Shown: positions 38,899 to 46,266 of the stretch, piece after piece | How positions within the stretch are numbered: position 1 is the first letter of the stretch | How the letters are laid out: each line of letters begins with the position of its first letter | IMG/VR virus record: IMGVR_UViG_3300044796_000038 | Span: 1 to 46,266 of that record | Length of the DNA: 46,266 nucleotides | Direction: 5' to 3' (one strand) | From: a virus | Program-made: the position numbers and the translations under genes | Notes under the pieces: generated by a model | The model's database searches: none | What the model saw: the letters and a program-made list of their open reading frames with translations, nothing else | What the model was told of the DNA's origin: nothing

Positions 38899-39426
38899 CT
38901 AGCCTCCGGTGATCCAGTTTAAGGTTGTGGACGCGGTGGGCGCGGTCGTGGCCTGCTGGGTGCCCCGGTTGACCGTGGTGGCGTTTGTGCTGTCACGCGG
39001 TACCACGGCAGTCGATGCGGTGACGAACTGTACTTGCTTTAGGCTCAAGGCCAGCGTTAGCGCGTTGTACTGGTCGGGGTCTTCCTGGTGGGGCATGGAT
39101 GAAATGATCTGGTTTTCGTAGATGCCCGATCGTGTCTGTACCATCAGCACTGTGCCGTTGAAATAATACGATCGGATCGCCCTGTAAACGTCCTGATAGT
39201 CGGGCGCTTGCAAAACCATGGAAAGCTCAATTTCCACGGGGAGAATGACCCGGTGATCGGTTATCACGGCCCCCGTTTCGACCGGGTGTTCCATGAGTTT
39301 TGCCTGTTCCTTGACGATTGCCTTTATCGCCCGGGCCTGCCTGAAAACCTGATTGAAATTGCTGTCAAACACGGCCACATAATCGACGGTAGAGGACGGC
39401 AAAAGATTGTCGATTATGGTCGCCAT
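38899..39426 (-). CDS. Dit-like baseplate/tail protein
   Basis: The 175-residue product opens with a segment typical of Dit-like N-terminal domains: FRQARAIKAIVKEQAKLMEH, then VETGAVITDHRVILPVEIEL and YQDVYRAIRSYYFNGTVLMV. The C-terminal 35 residues are Thr/Ala rich. It would link the tape measure and tube to the hub. ATG overlaps the tape-measure stop. Confidence 0.78.
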   Translation of the reverse strand: MATIIDNLLPSSTVDYVAVFDSNFNQVFRQARAIKAIVKEQAKLMEHPVETGAVITDHRVILPVEIELSMVLQAPDYQDVYRAIRSYYFNGTVLMVQTRSGIYENQIISSMPHQEDPDQYNALTLALSLKQVQFVTASTAVVPRDSTNATTVNRGTQQATTAPTASTTLNWITGG

Positions 39427-40643
39427 CAGATAGCCTGCCCGTCGTCAAAATAGCTGTTGGAATACCGGGCGTGTTCCTGAATGCCTTTGCCCAGCCCTGC
39501 GGCCAGCCCATATGCGTCGGTCGCCTGCGTGTGTATTGTGATCGGCCCAGTGTTGACGGACTGGTTTCGCTGGTTCGACTGCGACGAAAAAATACTGTTT
39601 GAGGTCTGGGAGTTTATGGACGAACCCGACGCGGCATTCAGTTGGCGCTGGGCTTCCAGTATGCGATCGGCCGATCCGTCGTCCTGAAAAAACCGTTTGA
39701 TCGGGGCGGGAATCTTCGCAATTATCCGTCCGGTCAGTGAGTTTATTCCGTCGAAGTATCCCTTTATGTCCTCATAGACAAGCGCAAACGCCGCGCCGAG
39801 TGCCGTTATCAGTGCGATCAAGCCGATAACTGGCGCGGCGGCTATGATAAGGGGAGCCACGAAAAAAGCCGCTGCCGCACCCATTGCGATAAACGCCCCG
39901 ACAACCAAATCCTTGTGCGACGTAAGATACTGAACAATCGGGGTGATCGCGTTGTACACTTTCGTCAACGACGGCAGGAATGTGAAAGCCAGCGTGCGCC
40001 AGAGAGAATCGAAGGCGTGCCGGGTATTCTGGGTCGCTATGGCGTAGTCTTCGGCAGCCTTGGCGTTTTCCTTCGTGACAAGACCCAGCTCTTTCTGTTG
40101 CTTCAGTACGGCGTCAACCTCCCGCCGCCCCTTCTGCAATAACAGGATCGTCGGCTCGTCCAGCCCCAGCACCTTGCCCAGCCTGAATGCGTTAATGCGA
40201 CTCAATTTCTGGAACGTGTCGGCAAGCTGCGGAAGGATCGCAAGGGCGACTTTCGGGTTCGTATTAAAATAATTTGATATGCCACGCAATGATTGCTGGA
40301 AGCCTGCCGCCGTGCCGCCAGTACGCTCGACGGCGTGACCCCATGCGTCCAGTTGCTCAACATTCACGCCTAGCTGGTCAGACAGGTATGCGAGGTCAGT
40401 CGCGTGCGCCGTGGCTTCTGCCAGCCCCTTGACGACGGTATGCAACGCCAGCCCAGCCGTGACCAGCCCGGCAGCCTGACGCGCCAGACCGATAAATGCG
40501 GACTGCACTGGATTAACGGATTTTGTGAGGGCGTTAAACGACTCTGTGGTTTTCTGGTTCGACTTGCGGACTTCTTCCTCGTCCTTGCGAAGCTGGGTCG
40601 AATCACTTTTCAGGAGCAAGTAAAGCGTTTCTATCACATTCAT
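39426..40643 (-). CDS. Tail tape measure protein (short)
   Basis: This 405-residue protein has an N-terminal helical coiled-coil region with KDEEEVRKSNQKTTESFNAL, a central helical part, hydrophobic helices at about 235-290 (AFIAMGAAAAFFVAPLIIAA and VIGLIALITALGAAFALV) and a Gln/Asn/Ser-rich end. This is the usual tape-measure layout. At about 0.15 nm per residue it would set a tail near 60 nm, short for a myovirus but in the range of this group. It starts at ATGA with the frameshifted chaperone. Confidence 0.85.
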   Translation of the reverse strand: MNVIETLYLLLKSDSTQLRKDEEEVRKSNQKTTESFNALTKSVNPVQSAFIGLARQAAGLVTAGLALHTVVKGLAEATAHATDLAYLSDQLGVNVEQLDAWGHAVERTGGTAAGFQQSLRGISNYFNTNPKVALAILPQLADTFQKLSRINAFRLGKVLGLDEPTILLLQKGRREVDAVLKQQKELGLVTKENAKAAEDYAIATQNTRHAFDSLWRTLAFTFLPSLTKVYNAITPIVQYLTSHKDLVVGAFIAMGAAAAFFVAPLIIAAAPVIGLIALITALGAAFALVYEDIKGYFDGINSLTGRIIAKIPAPIKRFFQDDGSADRILEAQRQLNAASGSSINSQTSNSIFSSQSNQRNQSVNTGPITIHTQATDAYGLAAGLGKGIQEHARYSNSYFDDGQAI

Positions 40644-41181
40644 GGTCGGCCCCGATTCTGCTTTTTCGAGTGTTCAATTGCTAGGTGTTCGTTGTACCGG
40701 CTAACGGCGATCACTTCGTAAAGGTTAAAAGCATCCTCCAGGCTGTAAACCGTCCTCAATTCGTGGAGCGTCGCCTTGCCTTCCTGGACGATAGCCCCGA
40801 TAAAGCCGTCAAAATTTGGGTACTCAATGCTCGGACTTTCTGGGCGAAATCGTCGAAGAAACTCAAGACCCGCCCGCCCTGAAAAAAACTGACGTTGTAC
40901 TCCATCATCGCCGCTTCCACGCGCATCAGGGTTTCCCAGTTGCCCGTGTGGTTGTCGATAAGTGCCGGGGTCGTCAGTCGCAGCGTGCCGTTTTCCGTGG
41001 GAATTCCGACGAAGGCCATCAGCTTGAACATGGTTTCTTCGTTCGTCTTGTAGTCTCCAAGTTTTGGCAATGCGGAAATAGGATACTTGACGACGATCTC
41101 GCGTCCCGCGATTGCCGGGAATTTCGAGAGTACAAAATTTCTTCCATCGATAACGACGGATTTTTCCTCAATCAACATCAT
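40640..41181 (-). CDS. Tail assembly chaperone, -1 frameshift product
   Basis: Reading starts at 41181, follows the chaperone frame to Phe100, slips back one base on T TTT TTT (40888-40882) and continues from 40882 to the TGA at 40642-40640, giving 180 residues. The 80-residue extension reads GFIGAIVQEGKATLHELRTV and YSLEDAFNLYEVIAVSRYNE in its middle, clearly protein-like, and ends as ATGA with the tape-measure start. This fills an otherwise non-coding 112-base gap. Such G/GT-type pairs guide tube formation around the tape measure. The slip itself is inferred. Confidence 0.85.
40756..41181 (-). CDS. Tail assembly chaperone, unshifted form
   Basis: The 141-residue product of the normal frame (SKFPAIAGREIVVKYPISAL, ETMFKLMAFVGIP) is the first part of the chaperone pair. 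Its last 41 residues after the slip site become basic and low-complexity (SGLSSRKARRRSTN), as expected where the second frame carries the selection. The ATG overlaps the tube stop (ATGA), and a second ATG follows directly. Confidence 0.85.
   Translation of the reverse strand: MMLIEEKSVVIDGRNFVLSKFPAIAGREIVVKYPISALPKLGDYKTNEETMFKLMAFVGIPTENGTLRLTTPALIDNHTGNWETLMRVEAAMMEYNVSFFQGGRVLSFFDDFAQKVRALSTQILTALSGLSSRKARRRSTN
40882..40888 (-). other. -1 ribosomal slippery heptamer
   Basis: Seven consecutive T on the minus strand in the frame AGT TTT TTT CAG present the ideal X XXY YYZ heptamer T TTT TTT. Both tRNAs re-pair perfectly after slipping one base. Confidence 0.85.
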
Positions 41182-41621
41182 ACGGAAATTATGCCTTCAA
41201 ATGAAAAATTGTACGTCCGGGTCTTGATGCGTCCGGCGCTGGCGACTGCCTTCCCGGGAATGCCGTCGGTGATAACGCCATTGATCAGGGTCACAAAACT
41301 GCCGTCGGGATAGATGCCGGTCATGGTAATCGTGTCGAGTGCCGGAAACTTGCCACGGCCTGGACGGTTTGCCTGTAACAGAATATTGAGATTCACGTCA
41401 CTAAAGCTGCCCGGGATGACCGAAATGACAGTTTTAATGGGATTGGCCTTTGACCACACGATCTGGTCGCCATTCAAGCCCATGGCGCTGTCTGCCACCT
41501 GCAAGGAGGGAAGGTCAAAGGGGTCAGAATCGTCCGCAAATTCAGTGATAAGGAACCCCACCGGGAACGTGGTCGAAGCGATACAGTTTATTTGTAATCC
41601 AAAACCTGAAATATTTTGCAT
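41178..41621 (-). CDS. Tail tube protein
   Basis: The 147-residue product (CIASTTFPVGFLITEFADDS, SDPFDLPSLQVADSAMG, then NLNILLQANRPGRGK) has the pattern of DUF3277-like tube proteins of Pam3/AP22-type phages. It is the gene between sheath and tail chaperone, the standard tube position. AAGGA precedes the ATG. Confidence 0.82.
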   Translation of the reverse strand: MQNISGFGLQINCIASTTFPVGFLITEFADDSDPFDLPSLQVADSAMGLNGDQIVWSKANPIKTVISVIPGSFSDVNLNILLQANRPGRGKFPALDTITMTGIYPDGSFVTLINGVITDGIPGKAVASAGRIKTRTYNFSFEGIISV

Positions 41622-41640
41622 GGTGTTTGTCCTTAAAAAA

Positions 41641-43221
41641 CTATATCAAAACATGGGTTCCCTGAATTTTGCGAATAACGTCGTCTTTGCTGTACACCAG
41701 GGTGTACACGGCGGTGTAAATCACCGGACTGCCTGACGGAACCATCACACAATCCACCCAGTAACCATCGGTCTGCACCTGGTAGTATGCCTGTTCGTCG
41801 CCAGTGATAGAGGTGATTTCGGCAATCTGCGCGGAAGTCAGAACCTTGCCGACGCTGATCGCGCCATTAAACAGCGCGAGATTGATCACGGACTGCAAGG
41901 CGGCAAGTATCTGGGCGCGGCCTTGTGCGTTCGCTGAAATCTTCGGGAGCGCGATCAACAGGTTCATAAGCGCGACACTGGCGGCGTCTTTCAGCCATTC
42001 CTCGTTTGCGTATACGTTCATGTCGAGCGGGTCAGTAGACTGCCCGAACAGGACGCCTTGCTGGTAAAAACTTATGAACTGCCCGGCTGTCTGGGTCTGC
42101 CCCATGTAATTCACACTCGCCGCGTCGTAACTCTGTTTCGTGGTGTCGTCTGTCACGCTCGGGGTCAGTGTGGAGGAAAGCTGGAATTCATAATTCTGCA
42201 CGGCATTTTGTGCGTTGTAGTTCGTGGCGGCCAAAATCATCATTGGCAACATTTCCGGGTATTGGCCGGACACGTTGGAAACCGTCATGCCGCACCCGCC
42301 AATTCCGCCCAACCCGGTCGAATCATTCGACCATGCGGACACGTTGGCAGCGGAACAGGGAACCATGAACATATAGACCACATTGAGGCCATAATTCCAG
42401 GTAGCGGCTTCGATATTCTGGTCAAGGGTCAATGGGGTGGCGGGACAGAATGCAAAGCTCCCGAAATTGTTGGACAGACCGGCGGAAACTTCGAGGGTGT
42501 CGGTAATGGATTCGACTGCCGATCCGGGGGCAAAAACGGCCCCCGAACCAACCGCCGGGAGAATATTGCCGTTAGTGTTGACGATAGCGGGAAACCAGCC
42601 GATCAGTTGGGAAATATCCACCCCGGATGCGCCTGCGCCAACCGAAATGGTATTGGCACCTGTCGCACCACCGGTGAACTCGAATACTCCTGTATTCGGG
42701 GCATAGCCGGGGGTAGCCACATACGCCACGGTCGCGCTGGTAAACACTGCACCTGACCCGGTACGGATAACGGTCTGCAATACTGCGGCCACATCTGCGA
42801 GGCTGGTACAGGCACTGAAATCAATATTTGTCAGGGAAAGAAGAACCCCGCCAATAGTGATCTCGAATGATCCAGTCGTTATGCCGGTGTAGTTGTGATA
42901 ATCCTGCGGCGCGGAAGTGCCGGGGTATCCGAAAATCCGGGGAGCAACGGCGGTACTAACCCAGCGTGCAAACGATATTTTCTGGGGTTGTGTGCCATTC
43001 TTGCTCACGAATCCGAAATAGTAAGCTGCTCTCAGGTACTCTACCGAACTGGTGCCGAAGTAATTACCGACCGCCGCCGCACTGCTGAATTCAATAAAAG
43101 ACTGCGGGGGCAAAAGCACGTTGTCTGTAAACATTCTGGCAATTAGCTGGCGTTGTGCGACCGCTGCGCTTGCCCCGACAACCGAGGTTATATCGACGTA
43201 CTGGTTCAGCGAAATAGCCAT
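41641..43221 (-). CDS. Tail sheath protein, DUF3383
   Basis: This 526-residue protein matches DUF3383 contractile sheath proteins: SFIEFSSAAAVGNYFGTSSV and EYLRAAYYFGFVSKNGTQP near the start, FYQQGVLFGQSTDPLDMNVY and ANEEWLKDAASVALMNLL later, and a GSPVIYTAVYTLVYSKDDVI end. It forms the contracting outer cylinder and defines the phage as a myovirus. Confidence 0.93.
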   Translation of the reverse strand: MAISLNQYVDITSVVGASAAVAQRQLIARMFTDNVLLPPQSFIEFSSAAAVGNYFGTSSVEYLRAAYYFGFVSKNGTQPQKISFARWVSTAVAPRIFGYPGTSAPQDYHNYTGITTGSFEITIGGVLLSLTNIDFSACTSLADVAAVLQTVIRTGSGAVFTSATVAYVATPGYAPNTGVFEFTGGATGANTISVGAGASGVDISQLIGWFPAIVNTNGNILPAVGSGAVFAPGSAVESITDTLEVSAGLSNNFGSFAFCPATPLTLDQNIEAATWNYGLNVVYMFMVPCSAANVSAWSNDSTGLGGIGGCGMTVSNVSGQYPEMLPMMILAATNYNAQNAVQNYEFQLSSTLTPSVTDDTTKQSYDAASVNYMGQTQTAGQFISFYQQGVLFGQSTDPLDMNVYANEEWLKDAASVALMNLLIALPKISANAQGRAQILAALQSVINLALFNGAISVGKVLTSAQIAEITSITGDEQAYYQVQTDGYWVDCVMVPSGSPVIYTAVYTLVYSKDDVIRKIQGTHVLI

Positions 43222-43232
43222 GCCATTGCCCC

Positions 43233-43769
43233 TTAAATTCCGTTAATAACAAGCCTGTCCGATTGTATCACCGGGTTTGTGCTAACTCTATCCTGTCGGT
43301 AGGTCAGCGTAAAATCAAAAGACGGGACGGCCTCGAACTGGTCGCGGTCGTCCACAAAATACGGGTTTCGCACGTCGGTCACTCTCAGAATACCGACGTT
43401 TGATGCCATCATCGTGTTGCGGGCAGAATCACTCTGCATGATCGACGCCACTTCATTCACAAGATCAGACGCGGTATATGCAATTTTCAATGGGTCTTGC
43501 AGTACCAGTGCCGAAACCTGAAATGTCGTTTCATAATATTGAACTTCCGTGTGGATATTCGCCTCCTGCGTATCGTTCCACTTGTCGTAACGGCCCAAAA
43601 AACCGTATCGACGATTCCCGATCTTGAAGAAATAGACACTCGGCGCAACGGTTGCGCTCTGTTGCGTAGGCTGATTGGATTGCCGTACCACAACGTCCGT
43701 GAACCCGTCCGCAATCAACCCGGCGTTGATTATCGGCAAAAATAGCTGAATCAGTTGGTTGTCTGTCAT
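43233..43769 (-). CDS. Tail terminator / neck protein (candidate)
   Basis: The frame opens with TTG at 43775, but ATG at 43769 with GGAG upstream is preferred. The 178-residue product begins MTDNQLIQLFLPIINAGLIA, followed by PSVYFFKIGNRRYGFLGRYD. It resembles the neck or tail-terminator proteins found just before the sheath in this group. Identification is by position and pattern. Confidence 0.68.
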   Translation of the reverse strand: MTDNQLIQLFLPIINAGLIADGFTDVVVRQSNQPTQQSATVAPSVYFFKIGNRRYGFLGRYDKWNDTQEANIHTEVQYYETTFQVSALVLQDPLKIAYTASDLVNEVASIMQSDSARNTMMASNVGILRVTDVRNPYFVDDRDQFEAVPSFDFTLTYRQDRVSTNPVIQSDRLVINGI

Positions 43770-43771
43770 GG

Positions 43772-44236
43772 TCAATTCTCCACCGGAAGGAAATTGCCAT
43801 ACCCGAAATTCACATAATCATTGACCGATGGTACCTGATTAAATCCCCACACCGCCACGTTTCCGCTGTCAAGGCCGATCCGGATGACCAGACAGCCTTT
43901 CCAGCCATCGATTGCGAACCAGTCATTGTTGGATTCCACCTGATACCGCTGGCCCTCAAAAACGATCTGGTCGCCCGATGAATCACGGTTTACGTCCAAT
44001 ACGTCATTCGAGGTATAGAACGTATAGTAATCCTTCGTGAAATCCAGCCCGTATTGCTGGTAGAGGGATCGGGGTACCGGCTGAAAACTCCCGAGAAGGG
44101 TCACAGGGGCAGCGTACTGCGTCACGTCCTGACCCACGGAATTGATGGTGTTGCCGACAAATGCGTAATAAATAATCGTCTGGGCCGATATGACTGTCAG
44201 GGCCTGATCAAGAATGTTTGAACCCGGTACACCCAT
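43772..44236 (-). CDS. Head-tail connector/neck protein, unknown family
   Basis: The 154-residue product is aromatic rich (SLYQQYGLDFTKDYYTFYTS, then NNDWFAIDGWKGCLVIRIGL) with a short C-terminal repeat NDYVNFGYGNF. It lies between the gp10-like gene and the terminator candidate, so a neck role is likely. The start overlaps the preceding stop by one base. Confidence 0.65.
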   Translation of the reverse strand: MGVPGSNILDQALTVISAQTIIYYAFVGNTINSVGQDVTQYAAPVTLLGSFQPVPRSLYQQYGLDFTKDYYTFYTSNDVLDVNRDSSGDQIVFEGQRYQVESNNDWFAIDGWKGCLVIRIGLDSGNVAVWGFNQVPSVNDYVNFGYGNFLPVEN

Positions 44237-44742
44237 TATTCATCCTCCACCCTGTAGGAAAGGCTGGACAGCATGAGGCCGGTATCGATCAACGGCTTTG
44301 TGAGCAATCCCACTGTGCGTTTGTTGGACTTTCGTGCGATACGCGCTGCAATCGTGCGCGGGCTTAACGGCGGCTCTGTGATAGACGCGATTTTCTTGTG
44401 AACGTCGCCTTGCGCCTCAAGCCCCAGCCCATTCAGCACCGTATCAATTGTGGACTTCCCCGCAACGATTGACCGTGCGCCCGACGTAGCCAGTGCCAGC
44501 CATGCCTGATTGCGTTCCGCGAACGTGGTACGCATGAACGGACGGGGAGGGATATTCTTCGAGGGCACACCGTATTCATTGATCGCCGCAGCGGTAGCCA
44601 CCGGGATTCCCCGACGTTTCTTTTCGTCAGGGTATCGGGATTCCTGAAACCAGCCGACCTTGACGACCTTGCCGTGCGTGTCCAGGTCCTTGATTATCAA
44701 TTCGAGACTTCGGGAGACTTTTCGCGTGATCGAGGCTACCAC
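44236..44742 (-). CDS. Head-tail completion protein, HK97 gp10-like
   Basis: The 168-residue product has [20 protein letters not shown], then [20 protein letters not shown] at about 50-70 and [26 protein letters not shown]-type end segments, the common HK97 gp10-like pattern. The INEYG and PPRPF motifs are diagnostic. GTG start overlaps the DUF4054 stop. Confidence 0.85.
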   Translation of the reverse strand: MVASITRKVSRSLELIIKDLDTHGKVVKVGWFQESRYPDEKKRRGIPVATAAAINEYGVPSKNIPPRPFMRTTFAERNQAWLALATSGARSIVAGKSTIDTVLNGLGLEAQGDVHKKIASITEPPLSPRTIAARIARKSNKRTVGLLTKPLIDTGLMLSSLSYRVEDE

Positions 44743-45194
44743 AGGCAGCCCGGAAAATATCCCGGCCCTCTAAAGGCGGCCAGTGGTGCCGACCCGCCAA
44801 TATAGAAGCCGCCCACGCTTCGGCCCTGTAACAGCGCCAAAAGCCCTTGTCCATAGGGGGTCGTGCATAGCCACCACTGCCATTCAGTCTTGACGGGCGG
44901 GGGTTCGAGAGTGACGGAAATTTTGTCGATGGTTGAGGCGCTAACAATATTCGGCACCTGACCTTTTGCGACAATCACAGACAGCGCGGTCAAATGCGCC
45001 GTCATGAGGTTAAGTGCGTATTGGCGCGACGTATCCTGCAACCGTCCGAAATTGCCCACGTCGGATACATAGACGGTTGCATTATCCCAGTACAGTTGCA
45101 GGGTAGCATCGGGGAACATTACGGGATTCATGAAAGCGGGGAACTGCACACGAAATGCGGTTACGTCGAATGTCAGAATCGCCGGGGCGACCAT
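44736..45194 (-). CDS. Head completion adaptor, DUF4054
   Basis: The 152-residue product matches DUF4054: [20 protein letters not shown] at the start, [16 protein letters not shown], then [20 protein letters not shown] and [20 protein letters not shown]. These helical proteins attach to the portal as the first adaptor ring. ATG overlaps the upstream stop as TAATG. Confidence 0.88.
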   Translation of the reverse strand: MVAPAILTFDVTAFRVQFPAFMNPVMFPDATLQLYWDNATVYVSDVGNFGRLQDTSRQYALNLMTAHLTALSVIVAKGQVPNIVSASTIDKISVTLEPPPVKTEWQWWLCTTPYGQGLLALLQGRSVGGFYIGGSAPLAAFRGPGYFPGCLW

Positions 45195-45577
45195 TACTTG
45201 CGGCCCTTGATCTTGTACGTTTTCATTCCGCTGTCAGAATGCTCGCCGGACTCGAAGTTTTTGGGAATCACTGGCGCGGAACCGTCGCGGTCTTCCATGT
45301 TTGCGGCGACCTTCTCGGGTTCGGCTTTCCGTTTTTCAACACACACAAAGCCCGCCTTGACGTGATTCTGGAAATGCACGTCCTTTTCAAGCAACGCCAA
45401 ATCCTCGTCACTGATCGCAGTCATGACGCCTTTTGCAGTAACCAGATTTTTGTTTGCGAGGCCGTGACCGCCAGCAATGGAAATTTTCTTTTTGACAATG
45501 GCCACGTCGCGATTGCCGGAATCGGCGTAAATGTGGTAATCGGTTCCGCAGGTAGCAGTTGAAAAAACGTAGTTCAT
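45194..45577 (-). CDS. Small structural-region protein, unknown function
   Basis: ATG at 45577, with GGAG nine bases upstream, is preferred to an in-frame TTG. The 127-residue product has an N-terminal beta segment ([20 protein letters not shown]), then [20 protein letters not shown] and a charged end. Proteins of this kind stand between capsid and DUF4054 in related phages. No function is known. Confidence 0.72.
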   Translation of the reverse strand: MNYVFSTATCGTDYHIYADSGNRDVAIVKKKISIAGGHGLANKNLVTAKGVMTAISDEDLALLEKDVHFQNHVKAGFVCVEKRKAEPEKVAANMEDRDGSAPVIPKNFESGEHSDSGMKTYKIKGRK

Positions 45578-45597
45578 TATTGCAGTCTCCAAAGGTT

Positions 45598-45636
45598 AAA
45601 CGGCGGTGTAACTCCGGATCAAGAGTGCCGCCGTTT
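45598..45636 (-). promoter_or_regulatory. Leader hairpin before the head-completion genes
   Basis: AAACGGCGG and CCGCCGTTT pair perfectly over nine bases around a 21-base loop. On the minus strand the hairpin lies in the untranslated leader just before the ribosome site of the 45577 gene. It lacks a strong T run on either strand, so it is probably not a full terminator. Confidence 0.4.
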
Positions 45637-45722
45637 TCCCCACTCGTCAACCAATCTACATCTAGCGCATTTACGAAGCATAGAGTATTATCGATACCCT
45701 ACGCGGTAGTAAGGAAAATATC

Positions 45723-46266
45723 ATGCCTGAGAAAAAATGTACACGTTGCAACATCATAAAGCCTTTCGGGCTATTCAGTAAAGCATCGCGTGAGAAAGAC
45801 GGACTACAGTACCATTGCAAACAGTGCAACAAGGAACAAAGCGCGAAACATCGGGCAGAAAACCCCGAGAAAGAACGGCAAAGACATGCGGCCTACCACT
45901 CCGGAAATAAAGTCGCAGTTAATTTCCGGATTTCTCAATGGCAAAAAGACAATCCCGAAAAAGTAAGAGAAAAATCACGGCGTTTTTATTGGAATAATCT
46001 CGAAAGGGAACGTAAGAGGCAGAAAAAATGGGGCGATCAAAATAGAGACATGAAATGTGAGGTAACCCGTCAATGGCGTTTAGCAAACATCGAGTACCGA
46101 CGCCAATATGAGGCGCGGTATCTTCAACAGAACAAAGGAAAAATTTACGCGAAAATGGCTAAACGTAGATCACTAAAAAAGAATGCTATAGCTATTTGGG
46201 CGAACGTGAAGAAGATACAGACGATTTACGCTGAAAGCGTGAGACTAACTAAAGAAACAGGGATCG
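45723..46266 (+). CDS. HNH endonuclease, N-terminal part (continues at base 1)
   Basis: ATG at 45723 follows AAGGAAAATATC. The first 35 residues hold two CxxC pairs (EKKCTRCNIIKP and HCKQCNKEQ), a zinc-binding start common in phage HNH proteins. The middle is a long basic helical region of KxNPEKxRE-type repeats (ENPEKERQRHAAYH, QKDNPEKVREKSRRFYW) that may contact DNA. The frame stays open to the window end, and because of the terminal overlap continues at base 149 to reach the HNH core and stop at 282, 225 residues in all. It is the only plus-strand gene between capsid and head-completion genes. Confidence 0.88.
   Translation, partial: MPEKKCTRCNIIKPFGLFSKASREKDGLQYHCKQCNKEQSAKHRAENPEKERQRHAAYHSGNKVAVNFRISQWQKDNPEKVREKSRRFYWNNLERERKRQKKWGDQNRDMKCEVTRQWRLANIEYRRQYEARYLQQNKGKIYAKMAKRRSLKKNAIAIWANVKKIQTIYAESVRLTKETGI
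46119..46266. repeat. Terminal overlap, right copy
   Basis: This is the second copy of bases 1-148. The single difference at 46140 changes one codon of the HNH gene from GAA (left copy) to AAA (right copy). It is counted only once in the circular genome. Confidence 0.9.

Noticed and set aside
45622-45650. Minus-strand promoter before the head-completion genes
   Set aside because: TTGACG is present, but the hexamer 17 bases downstream is CACTCT, a poor -10 box.

Overview
The window is one complete unit of a tailed-phage genome. Its last 148 bases repeat its first 148 with a single mismatch (base 22 versus 46140), and an HNH endonuclease gene reads in frame across the join, so the molecule is circular or circularly permuted with a unit of about 46,118 bp. 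Almost every coding strand is densely packed with ATGA or TAATG overlaps. There is no integrase, no CI-like repressor, no tRNA, no rRNA and no host gene, so a lytic lifestyle is likely. DUF3383 sheath, tube, gp25/W, J, spike and DUF2612 proteins make it a contractile-tailed myovirus. Its baseplate gene set resembles that of small myoviruses such as cyanophage Pam3 and Acinetobacter AP22-type phages, and the 46-48 kb size also recalls Bcep781-type phages. Strong GGAG ribosome sites, sigma70-type promoters, DnaA-box-like sites and signal peptides suggest a Gram-negative, probably proteobacterial, host. The host cannot be named from this sequence. Layout, read around the circle: the late genes form one minus-strand block running from 14397 down to 291, then across the join from 45577 down to 33164. 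The order is small terminase, five fibre or fibre-associated genes, two small helical proteins, large terminase, portal, Mu gpF-like protein, DUF2213 protease/scaffold, cement protein and DUF2184 major capsid. After the opposite-strand HNH gene come head completion and neck proteins, sheath, tube, tail-assembly chaperone (with a -1 frameshift extension), tape measure, baseplate, collar fibre and GH108 endolysin. Two plus-strand microproteins with membrane helices (8047-8228) sit inside this block. Replication genes diverge from a pair of overlapping promoters at 20314-20356. Leftwards (minus) are an SF2 helicase, a VRR-NUC-like nuclease, a small protein, a short TetR-like HTH protein and a prim-pol/SF3 helicase. 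Rightwards (plus) are a Pro-rich protein, a Cas4/RecB-like nuclease (DUF2800), a DUF2815-like ssDNA-binding protein, a family A DNA polymerase, a GNAT-like protein, two LPD29-like paralogues and a run of about a dozen small genes. That run includes several microproteins with a predicted membrane helix and two paralogous secreted proteins, and it ends with a 22-residue-repeat protein, a strong terminator, a Ser/Gly-rich membrane protein and a DUF3310 protein. Between a small HTH gene and the primase lies a non-coding region holding a DnaA-box-like pair, a hairpin and a 329-bp imperfect palindrome with all arms centred on base 15134. It is the best candidate for a replication origin or another large cis-acting structure. 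The most unusual items are this dyad, a promoter family with a fixed CTATAG box, the tail chaperone frameshift site T TTT TTT, and the paralogous secreted proteins with identically spaced cysteines.
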